A stretch of 64,000 nt of DNA from Pseudarthrobacter equi. GTDB taxonomy: Bacteria; Actinomycetota; Actinomycetes; Actinomycetales; Micrococcaceae. The stretch covers positions 1,054,001 through 1,118,000 of the forward strand of contig NZ_LT629779.1 of NCBI RefSeq assembly GCF_900105535.1, read 5' to 3'. Position 1 is the stretch's first letter. Every line of letters begins with the position of its first letter. A model generated the notes under the pieces. That model made no database searches. It saw only the letters and a list, made by a program, of their open reading frames with translations, and had not been told where the DNA came from. Below, piece after piece: positions 1-6,671 of this stretch. The position numbers and the translations under genes were made by a program.

Positions 1-385
1 CGGACCAGCGGCCGGCAGCATGGAGGAACTCGACGAACCGCATCAGAGAGTAGGCGGCCATGACGCCTTCGAAGAGGGTATGCGTGATGAGCGACGACAG
101 CTTTGCAGACACTTCCGCTGATTTCAGGGCAGTGATGGAACGACCTCCTTCGAAACTGGGATAGAAGCGGAAGAAGAGCGTTAGGCTCTCCAGCACCTCC
201 TCGATGTCAACGCTGAATCGGTGCTGGGCATACCAGGAGATGAAGTCCGGACTCAGGGATTCCAACTCCTGGATGTTTCCGGTCGACGGGATGGCCACTC
301 GGGGGATGGCGGTTTTGAACGGGTCTCCAGGTTGGTTCCGCGGATGATTCGTTCGGGCCGCCCGTCGGCGCTGGTTCCTGTCCAC
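1..385 (-). CDS. Hypothetical protein, C-terminus cut by the left edge
   Basis: On the minus strand one frame stays open from a GTG at 385 to the window edge, about 128 codons. The translation has the composition of a real soluble protein after a basic, low-complexity start; the stretch LSPDFISWYAQHRFSVDIEE is followed by an aromatic/hydrophobic segment (SLTLFFRFYPSF) and FVEFLHAAGRW near the edge. I do not recognise the family. No good ribosome-binding site precedes the GTG, so the true start may lie elsewhere in 300-450. A competing 81-codon frame (253-498) is rich in Arg, Pro and Ser and looks like a shadow. Confidence 0.45.
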   Translation of the reverse strand, partial: MDRNQRRRAARTNHPRNQPGDPFKTAIPRVAIPSTGNIQELESLSPDFISWYAQHRFSVDIEEVLESLTLFFRFYPSFEGGRSITALKSAEVSAKLSSLITHTLFEGVMAAYSLMRFVEFLHAAGRWS

Positions 386-533
386 ATTGATCCTCGCTTC
401 GCTTGCTGTTCGGGGTATCCCAAACGGTAGGAAGGACGCGGTGCGCTTGCTATCACCGGAAGCGCGTATGTGGATAAGGCGCCGAAACCCTGACCCACGC
501 CCGCTCAGCAGTGGTGGGTTTCCCCGCGACGCG

Positions 534-560
534 CGCTCACTTTCCTGAGGAGAGTGAGCG
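534..560. repeat. Short inverted repeat (hairpin) before the tandem repeat
   Basis: CGCTCACT (534-541) pairs with AGTGAGCG (553-560). The right arm runs into the first 32-bp tandem repeat unit. It could be a transcription terminator for the minus-strand operon that ends at 664, or part of the repeat family itself. Confidence 0.5.
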
Positions 561-667
561 GGCGTTGGTGTGGGAGCCGCCACGAGTGAGCCCGCGTCGG
601 TGGGAGTGCCGCCACGAGTGAGCGGGCGTTGGTGTGGGAGCCGCCACGAGTGAGCGCGCGTCGCTAG
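552..667. repeat. 32-bp tandem repeat, about 3.6 copies
   Basis: Units begin with GAGTGAGC at 552, 584, 616 and 648. Units 1 and 3 are identical over 32 bp, unit 2 differs at several positions, and unit 4 is partial. Its GAGTGAGCGCGCGTCG runs into the stop codon of the solute-binding protein gene at 664. The array therefore forms the immediate 3' flank of the minus-strand operon. There are no unique spacers, so it is not a CRISPR array. Confidence 0.8.
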
Positions 668-1689
668 CCGTGGAGGGCGCGGTACGCTGCGGCGGCAGCG
701 GGGTGCAGCGGGATGCCGGCGGTGTTGATCAGCGTTTCCGGACTGAGGAACTGCACGCCCAGGCTGGACTGCGGAATCAGCTCGCCCGCGTGGTTCACCA
801 GGAGCTGGACGGTCCGCTCGACGGTGCCGGAATCCAGGTCGGCGCGGCACAGCAGCAGGTTGGCTGTGCCCACCGTCCACACGGCCGGCACTCCCGGGTA
901 GCTTTCCGCGGGGATGAACACGCGATCGTACTGGGCCCCGTGCCGGGCACGTAGCTCCGGCAGCAGCGACGAGAGGTCCAGCAGCGCCAGCGGCACCTCC
1001 CTCTGTGCGGCGGAGATGGCTGCCGTGGGTACGCCGCCGGACCAGAACAAAGCGTCCACGGTACCGGCCTTCAGGGCTGCGAGGCCGTCGTTCAGGCCCA
1101 GGCTTACGACGGCGACGCTGCCTTGCGCCGCCGGCCCGGCCTCCGCCGAGGTGCCAAGGCCCGCTGCCGCGAGCAGCCGCGGCGTGGTGAGTGACGTCCC
1201 CGAACCCGGCTGGCCCACTGCCACGGTCCGCCCGGACAAGTGTGACAAGGCAGTGATGCCGCTGCCTTTCCGCACCACGCAATGGACGTAGTTTTCATAG
1301 ACCTTCCCCAGCGCAGCCAGTTGTGCGCCGCCGCCAGTCGCATCCATGGCAGGGTCGGCGACCGCATCCGCCAGGGACACAGCAAGCGTGGCCCTTCCAT
1401 CCCGCAACTGCGCCAGGTTGTCCAAACTGCCGCCGGTGGCCACGGCTACAGCTTTTTGGGCCACATTGTGGCGTTCCAGGGAAGCGGCCAGCAGCGTGGA
1501 GAACTCAAGGTAAAAGCCACCCGCCTCACCGCCCGCCACGGTTAGCAGCCCGGGCCGGTTCCCGCTGCAGGCGGACAATACGGACGGGAAGAGGGCCGCT
1601 GCCGCCAGGCCTGCGCCGGTTTTCAGGAGGGACCGTCTGGGCAGGCCGGCACCGGTGAGGCCGGACGCCCTGGCCTCAGCCACGTCCAT
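664..1689 (-). CDS. TAXI-family (TRAP-type) solute-binding lipoprotein
   Basis: Exported substrate-binding protein of the TAXI family, which bind small carboxylates such as glutamate or 2-oxoglutarate. From the ATG at 1689 it has about 341 residues: a twin-arginine-like stretch (PRRSLLKTGAG), a hydrophobic segment and a lipobox (LSAC), then the typical core beginning GLLTVAGGEAGGFYLEFSTL. The start overlaps the upstream kinase gene by 14 bp; a GTG at 1683 is an alternative. No DctQ/DctM-like membrane subunits lie nearby. Being third in a response regulator-kinase operon, and opposite an MHS symporter, suggests a sensing accessory rather than part of a TRAP pump (inference). Confidence 0.85.
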   Translation of the reverse strand: MDVAEARASGLTGAGLPRRSLLKTGAGLAAAALFPSVLSACSGNRPGLLTVAGGEAGGFYLEFSTLLAASLERHNVAQKAVAVATGGSLDNLAQLRDGRATLAVSLADAVADPAMDATGGGAQLAALGKVYENYVHCVVRKGSGITALSHLSGRTVAVGQPGSGTSLTTPRLLAAAGLGTSAEAGPAAQGSVAVVSLGLNDGLAALKAGTVDALFWSGGVPTAAISAAQREVPLALLDLSSLLPELRARHGAQYDRVFIPAESYPGVPAVWTVGTANLLLCRADLDSGTVERTVQLLVNHAGELIPQSSLGVQFLSPETLINTAGIPLHPAAAAAYRALHG

Positions 1690-3118
1690 CCCCGCCTTCG
1701 GAGGGGCGCTCCAGGACCGGAACAGGAAATTCGAGCCGGGCTGACAGTCCGTGCGGTGCAGCCGTTGCCAGGACCAGGCGGCCACCGTTGGCCGCCGCCA
1801 GTTCACCCACGATCGTCATGCCCAGGCCTGTTCCCCGGACCGAGGCATGCTGCGGCGCCCGCCAAAACCTGGTGGACGCCTGGGCGAGGTCTTTTTCGGA
1901 AAGCCCCGGGCCGTCGTCGTAAATTTCCACCGTGACCATGGAAGGCTCCGCCCGGACGGAAGCAGTGACGGTGGCACCGGGGGCGTACTTGACCGCGTTG
2001 CCCACGAGCTCACCCACCATCTGGGCAAGCTCGGCCGGCTCGCACGCCACCAGGTCCGGGGACGGCGGCGGGGGAGCGAGGACCAGCCGCACGCCGGCGC
2101 GGCCCGCAGCGGGGGCAGCCCGCTCCATTTCCTCCTGCAGGACCGGGTAGGGGTCGATCGGCGCAGCAACGGGCCTGGCCTCCGGGCTGTTGAAGGCCCT
2201 GACGGCGTCCTCACTGGCACGGTGCTCGGCGGCGGCCAGCTTCAAGACGTCGTCCAGGATCTCCTCCACCCGCTCCAGCTCGGCCACGGCACTGGCGGCG
2301 GCGTCGTGTTCCCGTTCGCTCTTCAGTTCAAGCTGGAGTACGTCCAGACGCAGCCGCAGAGCGCCGATGGGGTTCCGCAGCTGGTGCGACGTGTCGGCGA
2401 TCAGCTGGCGCTGCGACTCGATGCTGTCGCTGACCGTCCGCGCCATGGCCGTGAAGGACCTGCTCAGTTCGCGCAGCTCCGGCGGACCGTCCTCCGGCAG
2501 CCGCCCGGCCCGGCCCGTGCGGCCCAGCTCGGTCACCGCGGAATTCAGCCGCAGGACTGGCCGGAGCACCCAGCCGGTCACGCGTGCGGCGGCGAGCAGC
2601 AGGACCGCAGCGAGGGCGACGGCGGCGGCCCCCACCACGAGCCAGCGCTGCTGCAGCTTCGTCCTGGCGGCGTCGAGGTTGACGTCCATGGCCACGCCGC
2701 CCAGCACCTGGTTGGCGCTGCCGAAGGGGCGGAAGATCACCTCGGAGCCGGAACTGAGCGGCTCCAGCGGCGCCAGTGCGGTGCCGTTGACGTTCAGCCG
2801 GGCCAGGGACAGCGCTTCCTGCACGTCGGAGCGCGCTTCACTGAGCCCTCCCGAGCTGAGCGTCTCCTGTTGCAGCCGGACCACGATCCCCTCGGCATAG
2901 AGGGCCGAGTACGTGTCCATCTCGCGCTGCAGCCGCGCGGTATCGCCGTCGCCGGCCGCATCGAAGGCCACCTGCGCCAGCCGGTTCAGGGACGCCACCC
3001 GGTTGATCTGGACCTCCTGCGTCAGCTCCCGCGCCGCCGAGGAGAGGATGGTCCCGGACACCAGGAACACCACCACCAGGCACAGCACGCTGAGGACGCC
3101 AAGGACCCGCAACCTCAT
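1676..3118 (-). CDS. Membrane sensor histidine kinase
   Basis: 480-residue two-component sensor. A membrane segment at about 5-27, an extracytoplasmic domain of about 130 residues and a second membrane segment at about 159-180 lead into a HAMP-like linker. The H-box TSHQLRNP places the phospho-acceptor near His245. Then come the N-box (ELVGNAVKYAP), G1 (DDGPGL), F-box (FWRAP) and G2 (GTGLGMTIVGELA). The start overlaps the stop of the response regulator by 4 bp, and its end overlaps the solute-binding protein gene, so the three are one operon. The architecture matches kinases that control carboxylate transporters (TctE/DctS-like), but the ligand cannot be read from sequence. Confidence 0.93.
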   Translation of the reverse strand: MRLRVLGVLSVLCLVVVFLVSGTILSSAARELTQEVQINRVASLNRLAQVAFDAAGDGDTARLQREMDTYSALYAEGIVVRLQQETLSSGGLSEARSDVQEALSLARLNVNGTALAPLEPLSSGSEVIFRPFGSANQVLGGVAMDVNLDAARTKLQQRWLVVGAAAVALAAVLLLAAARVTGWVLRPVLRLNSAVTELGRTGRAGRLPEDGPPELRELSRSFTAMARTVSDSIESQRQLIADTSHQLRNPIGALRLRLDVLQLELKSEREHDAAASAVAELERVEEILDDVLKLAAAEHRASEDAVRAFNSPEARPVAAPIDPYPVLQEEMERAAPAAGRAGVRLVLAPPPPSPDLVACEPAELAQMVGELVGNAVKYAPGATVTASVRAEPSMVTVEIYDDGPGLSEKDLAQASTRFWRAPQHASVRGTGLGMTIVGELAAANGGRLVLATAAPHGLSARLEFPVPVLERPSEGGDGRG

Positions 3119-3783
3119 GCGCGATCCGCCTCCACCCGGTAGCCCACGCCCCGGACGTTGATGATGAAACCTGGTTTCTGCAGTTTGGCCCGCAACCCGG
3201 TCAGGTGCACATCCAGGGACCGGGACGAGGCCAGGAAGGCATCACCCCACAGGGCATCGAGGATCTGCTCCCGGGTCACTACCGAGCCGGCGTGACGGGC
3301 CAGAAGAGCCAGGAGTTCGAATTCCGTGGCCGTCAGAGGGAGGGCAACGCCGTCCCTGGATGCGATCCGGCGGCCCAGGTCAATGTCGAGATCGCCCAGG
3401 ACGATGGTGTCCGGCACGCTCCCGGTGCGGCGCCCGGCCCTGCGGGTGACGGCTTCGATGCGTGCCAGCAGTTCCACGAGTTTCACGGGTTTGACCAGGT
3501 AATCGTCGGCGCCGGAGCGAAGTCCCAGCACCACGCTGCGTTCGTCGTCGCGGGCGGTGAGGATGAGAATGGGGCAGTCGGTGATCTGGCGGAGCTTGCG
3601 GAGGACATCCAGGCCGTCCATGTCCGGCAGCCCGATGTCCAGGAGGATCACTTCGAAGTCCCGGTGGACCAGCAGGGCGTCAGCTCCCCGCGCCACCCTG
3701 GTGGTCTTGTGGCCCGCCGTCGCAACACCCGCCGCCAGCGCGCCTGCCATGGCGTCGTCGTCCTCGACGATGAGCACTTCCAT
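3115..3783 (-). CDS. OmpR/PhoB-family response regulator
   Basis: DNA-binding response regulator of about 222 residues: a receiver domain (VLIVEDDDAMAG; the phospho-acceptor is the Asp of ILLDIGLPDMDG; the conserved Lys is in DYLVKPVKLVELLARIEAV) followed by a winged-helix domain ending SRSLDVHLTGLRAKL and INVRGVGYRVE. Two ATGs are in frame (3789, 3783). AGAAGGA sits 8 nt before the second, which I prefer. It is the first gene of the operon with the kinase and TAXI protein. Its likely target is the divergent symporter promoter, where a perfect inverted repeat lies. Confidence 0.93.
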   Translation of the reverse strand: MEVLIVEDDDAMAGALAAGVATAGHKTTRVARGADALLVHRDFEVILLDIGLPDMDGLDVLRKLRQITDCPILILTARDDERSVVLGLRSGADDYLVKPVKLVELLARIEAVTRRAGRRTGSVPDTIVLGDLDIDLGRRIASRDGVALPLTATEFELLALLARHAGSVVTREQILDALWGDAFLASSRSLDVHLTGLRAKLQKPGFIINVRGVGYRVEADRA

Positions 3784-3907
3784 GGCCATGTTCCTTCTCT
3801 TTGGGGGCGGGGCGTGGGGCGAAACAAGGATCGGGTGCGGGGACCAGCCCGCCTTTGGAGATTACCGCCTCACGGGGAACCGGCGCTTGGGAACGGGAAA
3901 ATGCCTA

Positions 3908-3928
3908 TTCCTAAGGAAGTGTTAGGAA
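3908..3928. promoter_or_regulatory. Candidate operator between the two-component operon and the symporter
   Basis: TTCCTAA (3908-3914) and TTAGGAA (3922-3928) form a perfect 7-bp inverted repeat with a 7-bp spacer. It lies in the 230-bp divergent region and is AT-rich against its surroundings. It is a candidate site for the adjacent response regulator (inference). Confidence 0.45.
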
Positions 3929-4019
3929 ACCCGCTTCCGCATTGGCTGTGCTGTGGATCACCCATAGTTTGGTGGAGGTCCTCCGCGCTTTCGGGAGACC
4001 GTCACACCAAGGAAGGTTC

Positions 4020-5441
4020 ATGATGAGCACCGAACAAGCAGCGCCGCTGACGGGGGCAGCCCAGTCCGAGGCGGCACAGACCCGCCGGGCGGTGGGCAAC
4101 ATCCTTAAGGGCTCCGCCGGAAACCTGGTGGAATGGTACGACGTCTACATCTACACGGCGTTCCTGGCCTACTTCCAGCCGCATTTCTTCAATTCCAAGG
4201 ACCCGATGCAGGGTGCCCTTGAAGGCATGGCCGTCTTCGCAGTCACCTTCCTGATGCGGCCCATCGGCAGCTGGTTCTTCGGCCGGTTCGCCGACCGCCG
4301 GGGCCGGAAAGCCGCCCTGACGTTGAGCGTGACCATGATGTCCGCCGGTTCCTTCTTCATCGCCATCCTGCCCACCAAGGACGTCATCGGCGTCTGGGCC
4401 CTGGTCCTGCTGGTCCTGGCGCGCCTGGTGCAGGGCTTCTCCGTGGGCGGCGAGTACGGCACCAGTGCCACCTACATGTCCGAGGCCGCCACCGCCAAGC
4501 GCCGCGGCTTCTTCTCCAGCTTCCAGTACGTCACCCTGATCGGCGGCCAGATGCTGGCCCTGCTGGTCCTGGTGGTCCTGCAGAACGCCCTGGGCAAGGA
4601 CGCCCTGACCGAGTGGGGCTGGCGCATTCCGTTCGCCATCGGCGGCGTGGCTGCTCTGGTGGTCCTGTGGCTGCGGCGTTCCATGGAGGAAACCGTCTCC
4701 GCCAGCCAGGTGGAAGCCGCCGCAAACGCCAAGTCATCCGGCGAGGCGCAGCCCGGCACGCTGAAGCTGCTCTTCACCAAGCACTGGAGGGCGCTGCTGA
4801 TCTGCATCGGCGTCACCCTGGGCGGCACCGTGGCGTTCTACACGTACACCAACTTCATCCTCAGCTTCATGAACAACACCAGCGGCATCCCCAAGGAAAC
4901 CACCTCCGTCATCAACTTCTGGGCCCTGTTTATCTTCATGCTGCTGCAGCCCGTTTACGGCATCATCTCGGACAAGATCGGCCGCAAGCCGCTGCTGCTC
5001 TGGTTTGGCATCACGGGCGTGCTGTTCACCTGGCCGCTGATGTCCGCACTGGCCGGCACCAAGGACCCGATGGTCGCGTTCCTGCTGATGATGGGCGGCC
5101 TGCTGATCGTGGGCGGCTACACCTCCATCAACGCCCTGGTGAAGGCCGAGCTCTTCCCCGCCTCGATCCGCGCACTCGGCGTGGGACTGGGATACGCGCT
5201 CGCCAACTCGATGTTCGGCGGCACCGTCCCGCTGATCGGCGCAGCCCTGCAGAAGTCCGGCCAGGTGGAATTGCTCTTCACCTACGTCACGGTGGCCATC
5301 GGGGTATCGCTGCTGGTCTACATCTTCGCGCTCAAGAACAAGAAGTCGACGCACCTGGATCAGGAACAGGGCCACGCCTGGGACGGCGGCACGGCTTCCG
5401 CCGCGGACGACGACGATCGCCTGGCTGCCGCCAAGCGCTGA
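4020..5441 (+). CDS. MHS-family MFS symporter (dicarboxylate/2-oxoglutarate type)
   Basis: 473-residue, 12-helix major facilitator of the metabolite:H+ symporter subfamily (KgtP/ProP-like), which imports carboxylates or related solutes. Family hallmarks are visible: GNLVEWYDVYIYTAFLAYF at the first helix, GRFADRRGRKAAL after helix 2, LARLVQGFSVGGEYGTSATY in helix 4, and SDKIGRKPLLLW in the second half. The ATG at 4020 follows AAGGAAGG at good spacing; a second ATG at 4023 is possible, and an upstream in-frame ATG at 3942 lies in the regulatory region. It is divergent from the two-component operon, so that system probably controls it. Confidence 0.9.
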   Translation: MMSTEQAAPLTGAAQSEAAQTRRAVGNILKGSAGNLVEWYDVYIYTAFLAYFQPHFFNSKDPMQGALEGMAVFAVTFLMRPIGSWFFGRFADRRGRKAALTLSVTMMSAGSFFIAILPTKDVIGVWALVLLVLARLVQGFSVGGEYGTSATYMSEAATAKRRGFFSSFQYVTLIGGQMLALLVLVVLQNALGKDALTEWGWRIPFAIGGVAALVVLWLRRSMEETVSASQVEAAANAKSSGEAQPGTLKLLFTKHWRALLICIGVTLGGTVAFYTYTNFILSFMNNTSGIPKETTSVINFWALFIFMLLQPVYGIISDKIGRKPLLLWFGITGVLFTWPLMSALAGTKDPMVAFLLMMGGLLIVGGYTSINALVKAELFPASIRALGVGLGYALANSMFGGTVPLIGAALQKSGQVELLFTYVTVAIGVSLLVYIFALKNKKSTHLDQEQGHAWDGGTASAADDDDRLAAAKR

Positions 5442-5454
5442 GCTTCCGCAGCAC

Positions 5455-5478
5455 GCACCGGCGGCCGCGCCCCGGTGC
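5455..5478. terminator. Possible hairpin after the symporter gene
   Basis: GCACCGG (5455-5461) pairs with CCGGTGC (5472-5478) across a 10-nt GC-rich loop, shortly after the symporter stop. No T-run follows, so its role as a terminator between the convergent genes is uncertain. Confidence 0.35.
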
Positions 5479-5557
5479 CGGCAGGCTCAGGTGCCGCTGC
5501 CCGGGGAGGGGACCGCCGTCGTGCGCTGTCCGGTGCTGCCGGTGCTGCAGGGTGCGC

Positions 5558-5845
5558 TTAGCTGCGCCCGACTCGGCGCCCGGCCCAGGATGCGTGCGCC
5601 CGCATCATGCGGGGAACCACCAGATAGACGGCGGTGGGAACCACCATGAGCGTGAGCGCCAGGGCCTTGAATACCGGGTGCCACCCCTCGGTCAGCGGAG
5701 CGGTGGCCATCATGCCGAGGGCCACCAACGGGAAGATCGCCAGCCAGGTGATGACGGCCCGGACGTGGACGGACGGTACGGCCGGCGGCGAGGCCGGTGA
5801 CGGCGATGCGGGGGTCAGGACGGCGGGGCCGGAAACGGTCTCCAT
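5558..5845 (-). CDS. Small two-helix membrane protein
   Basis: 95-residue protein of unknown function. The first 30 residues are rich in Pro, Ser and Ala; then come two membrane segments (around VITWLAIFPLVALGMMA and ALALTLMVVPTAVYLVVP) and a basic tail. The ATG at 5845 is preceded by GGAG at suitable spacing; an in-frame TTG at 5857 is less likely. The domain size and hydrophobic pattern resemble small DUF2798-like membrane proteins, but I cannot confirm this. It is divergent from a TetR gene, with an operator-like palindrome directly in its leader, so it is very probably the regulator's target. Confidence 0.7.
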   Translation of the reverse strand: METVSGPAVLTPASPSPASPPAVPSVHVRAVITWLAIFPLVALGMMATAPLTEGWHPVFKALALTLMVVPTAVYLVVPRMMRAHASWAGRRVGRS

Positions 5846-5854
5846 GAAAATCTC

Positions 5855-5868
5855 CAACTAGTTAGTTG
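5855..5868. promoter_or_regulatory. TetR-type operator, copy 1
   Basis: CAACTA-GT-TAGTTG is a perfect 6-2-6 palindrome 10-23 bp upstream of the small membrane protein start. The same motif recurs 57 bp away at 5912-5925 as CAACTA-CC-TGGTTG. Confidence 0.6.
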
Positions 5869-5904
5869 CTTTTTGTTGTGAAACGAGAATATGCGCGCCG
5901 GACT

Positions 5905-5932
5905 GCAATTGCAACTACCTGGTTGGAATTGC
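5905..5932. promoter_or_regulatory. TetR-type operator, copy 2, over the tetR promoter
   Basis: GCAATTGCAAC (5905-5915) and GTTGGAATTGC (5922-5932) form an 11-6-11 inverted repeat with one mismatch. It sits just before a TAGAAT -10-like hexamer (5934-5939), which ends 6 nt before the TetR ATG. The site would block the regulator's own promoter. Confidence 0.6.
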
Positions 5933-5945
5933 GTAGAATGGGGTC

Positions 5946-6569
5946 ATGGCCTGGAACACCGAACGCACCAAAGAGCTGCTGCTGGCTGCTGCCACCGAGG
6001 AATTCAGCGCGAACGGACTGGCCGGTGCACGGGTGGACCGCATTGCCGCCGCAGCCGGGGTCAACAAGGAGCGCATCTACCAGTACTTCGGCAAGAAGGA
6101 TGAGCTGTTCGACGCCGTCCTGGCCGCCGAAATGATCCGCGTCATGACTGAGGTCCCCATCCAGGGCCACGGTCCTGAAGCCTTCGGCGACTACGCCGGC
6201 AGGCTCTTCGACCGGCACACCACCGACGGCGTGCTGCCGCGGCTGGTGTTCTGGGAAGGGCTGGAGCGGGGCAGGGAAACCGTCAGCAGGGCCACCCGCA
6301 CGGACCACTGCGCCATCAAAGTGGGGCAGGTGATGGAGGTCCTCCCCGGCGTGGGCCGCGAAGACGCAGCAGACCTGCTGATCACCGTGGTCACCCTCTG
6401 TGACGGGTGGCCGGTCCTGCCCCAGATCGACGCACTCCTGGCGGGCAGCGGCCCGGACCGGGCCGCCCGCCGTCGGGCGTTCATCGTGCGGACCGCAACC
6501 CTGATGGCCGGCGCCTTGCTCGAGGACGCCGCAGCAGGCCGCCCTGCGGTGGCGGCAGCAGCGGACTGA
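5946..6569 (+). CDS. TetR-family regulator
   Basis: 207-residue repressor. The N-terminal helix-turn-helix is clear (TEEFSANGLAGARVDRIAAA, then AGVNKERIYQYFGKKDELFDAV), and the C-terminal ligand domain is generic. There is no Shine-Dalgarno sequence; TAGAAT ends only 6 nt before the ATG, so the mRNA may be leaderless. It is divergent from the small membrane protein, and two copies of one palindrome lie between them, which argues for autoregulation plus control of that gene. Confidence 0.92.
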   Translation: MAWNTERTKELLLAAATEEFSANGLAGARVDRIAAAAGVNKERIYQYFGKKDELFDAVLAAEMIRVMTEVPIQGHGPEAFGDYAGRLFDRHTTDGVLPRLVFWEGLERGRETVSRATRTDHCAIKVGQVMEVLPGVGREDAADLLITVVTLCDGWPVLPQIDALLAGSGPDRAARRRAFIVRTATLMAGALLEDAAAGRPAVAAAAD

Positions 6570-6671
6570 GGCGGGCAGAACTCCCCATGGCCCCGGCCTT
6601 GACCGGCGCCTAGGATGACGGTGAACCGCTCGGTTCACACTGTCACTTTCTGGGGGAAAAGGACTCATCCC

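Noticed and set aside
552..667. CRISPR-like array
   Set aside because: Repeats are directly adjacent with no unique spacers and no cas genes, so it is a tandem repeat.
1751..3142. 463-codon plus-strand frame over the histidine kinase gene
   Set aside because: Rich in His, Gln, Arg and Gly without domain features; the kinase on the minus strand is clearly the real gene.
3942..4019. Extended N-terminus for the MHS symporter
   Set aside because: The extra 26 residues lie in the divergent regulatory region and have no family similarity; ATG 4020 has a good AAGGAAGG site.
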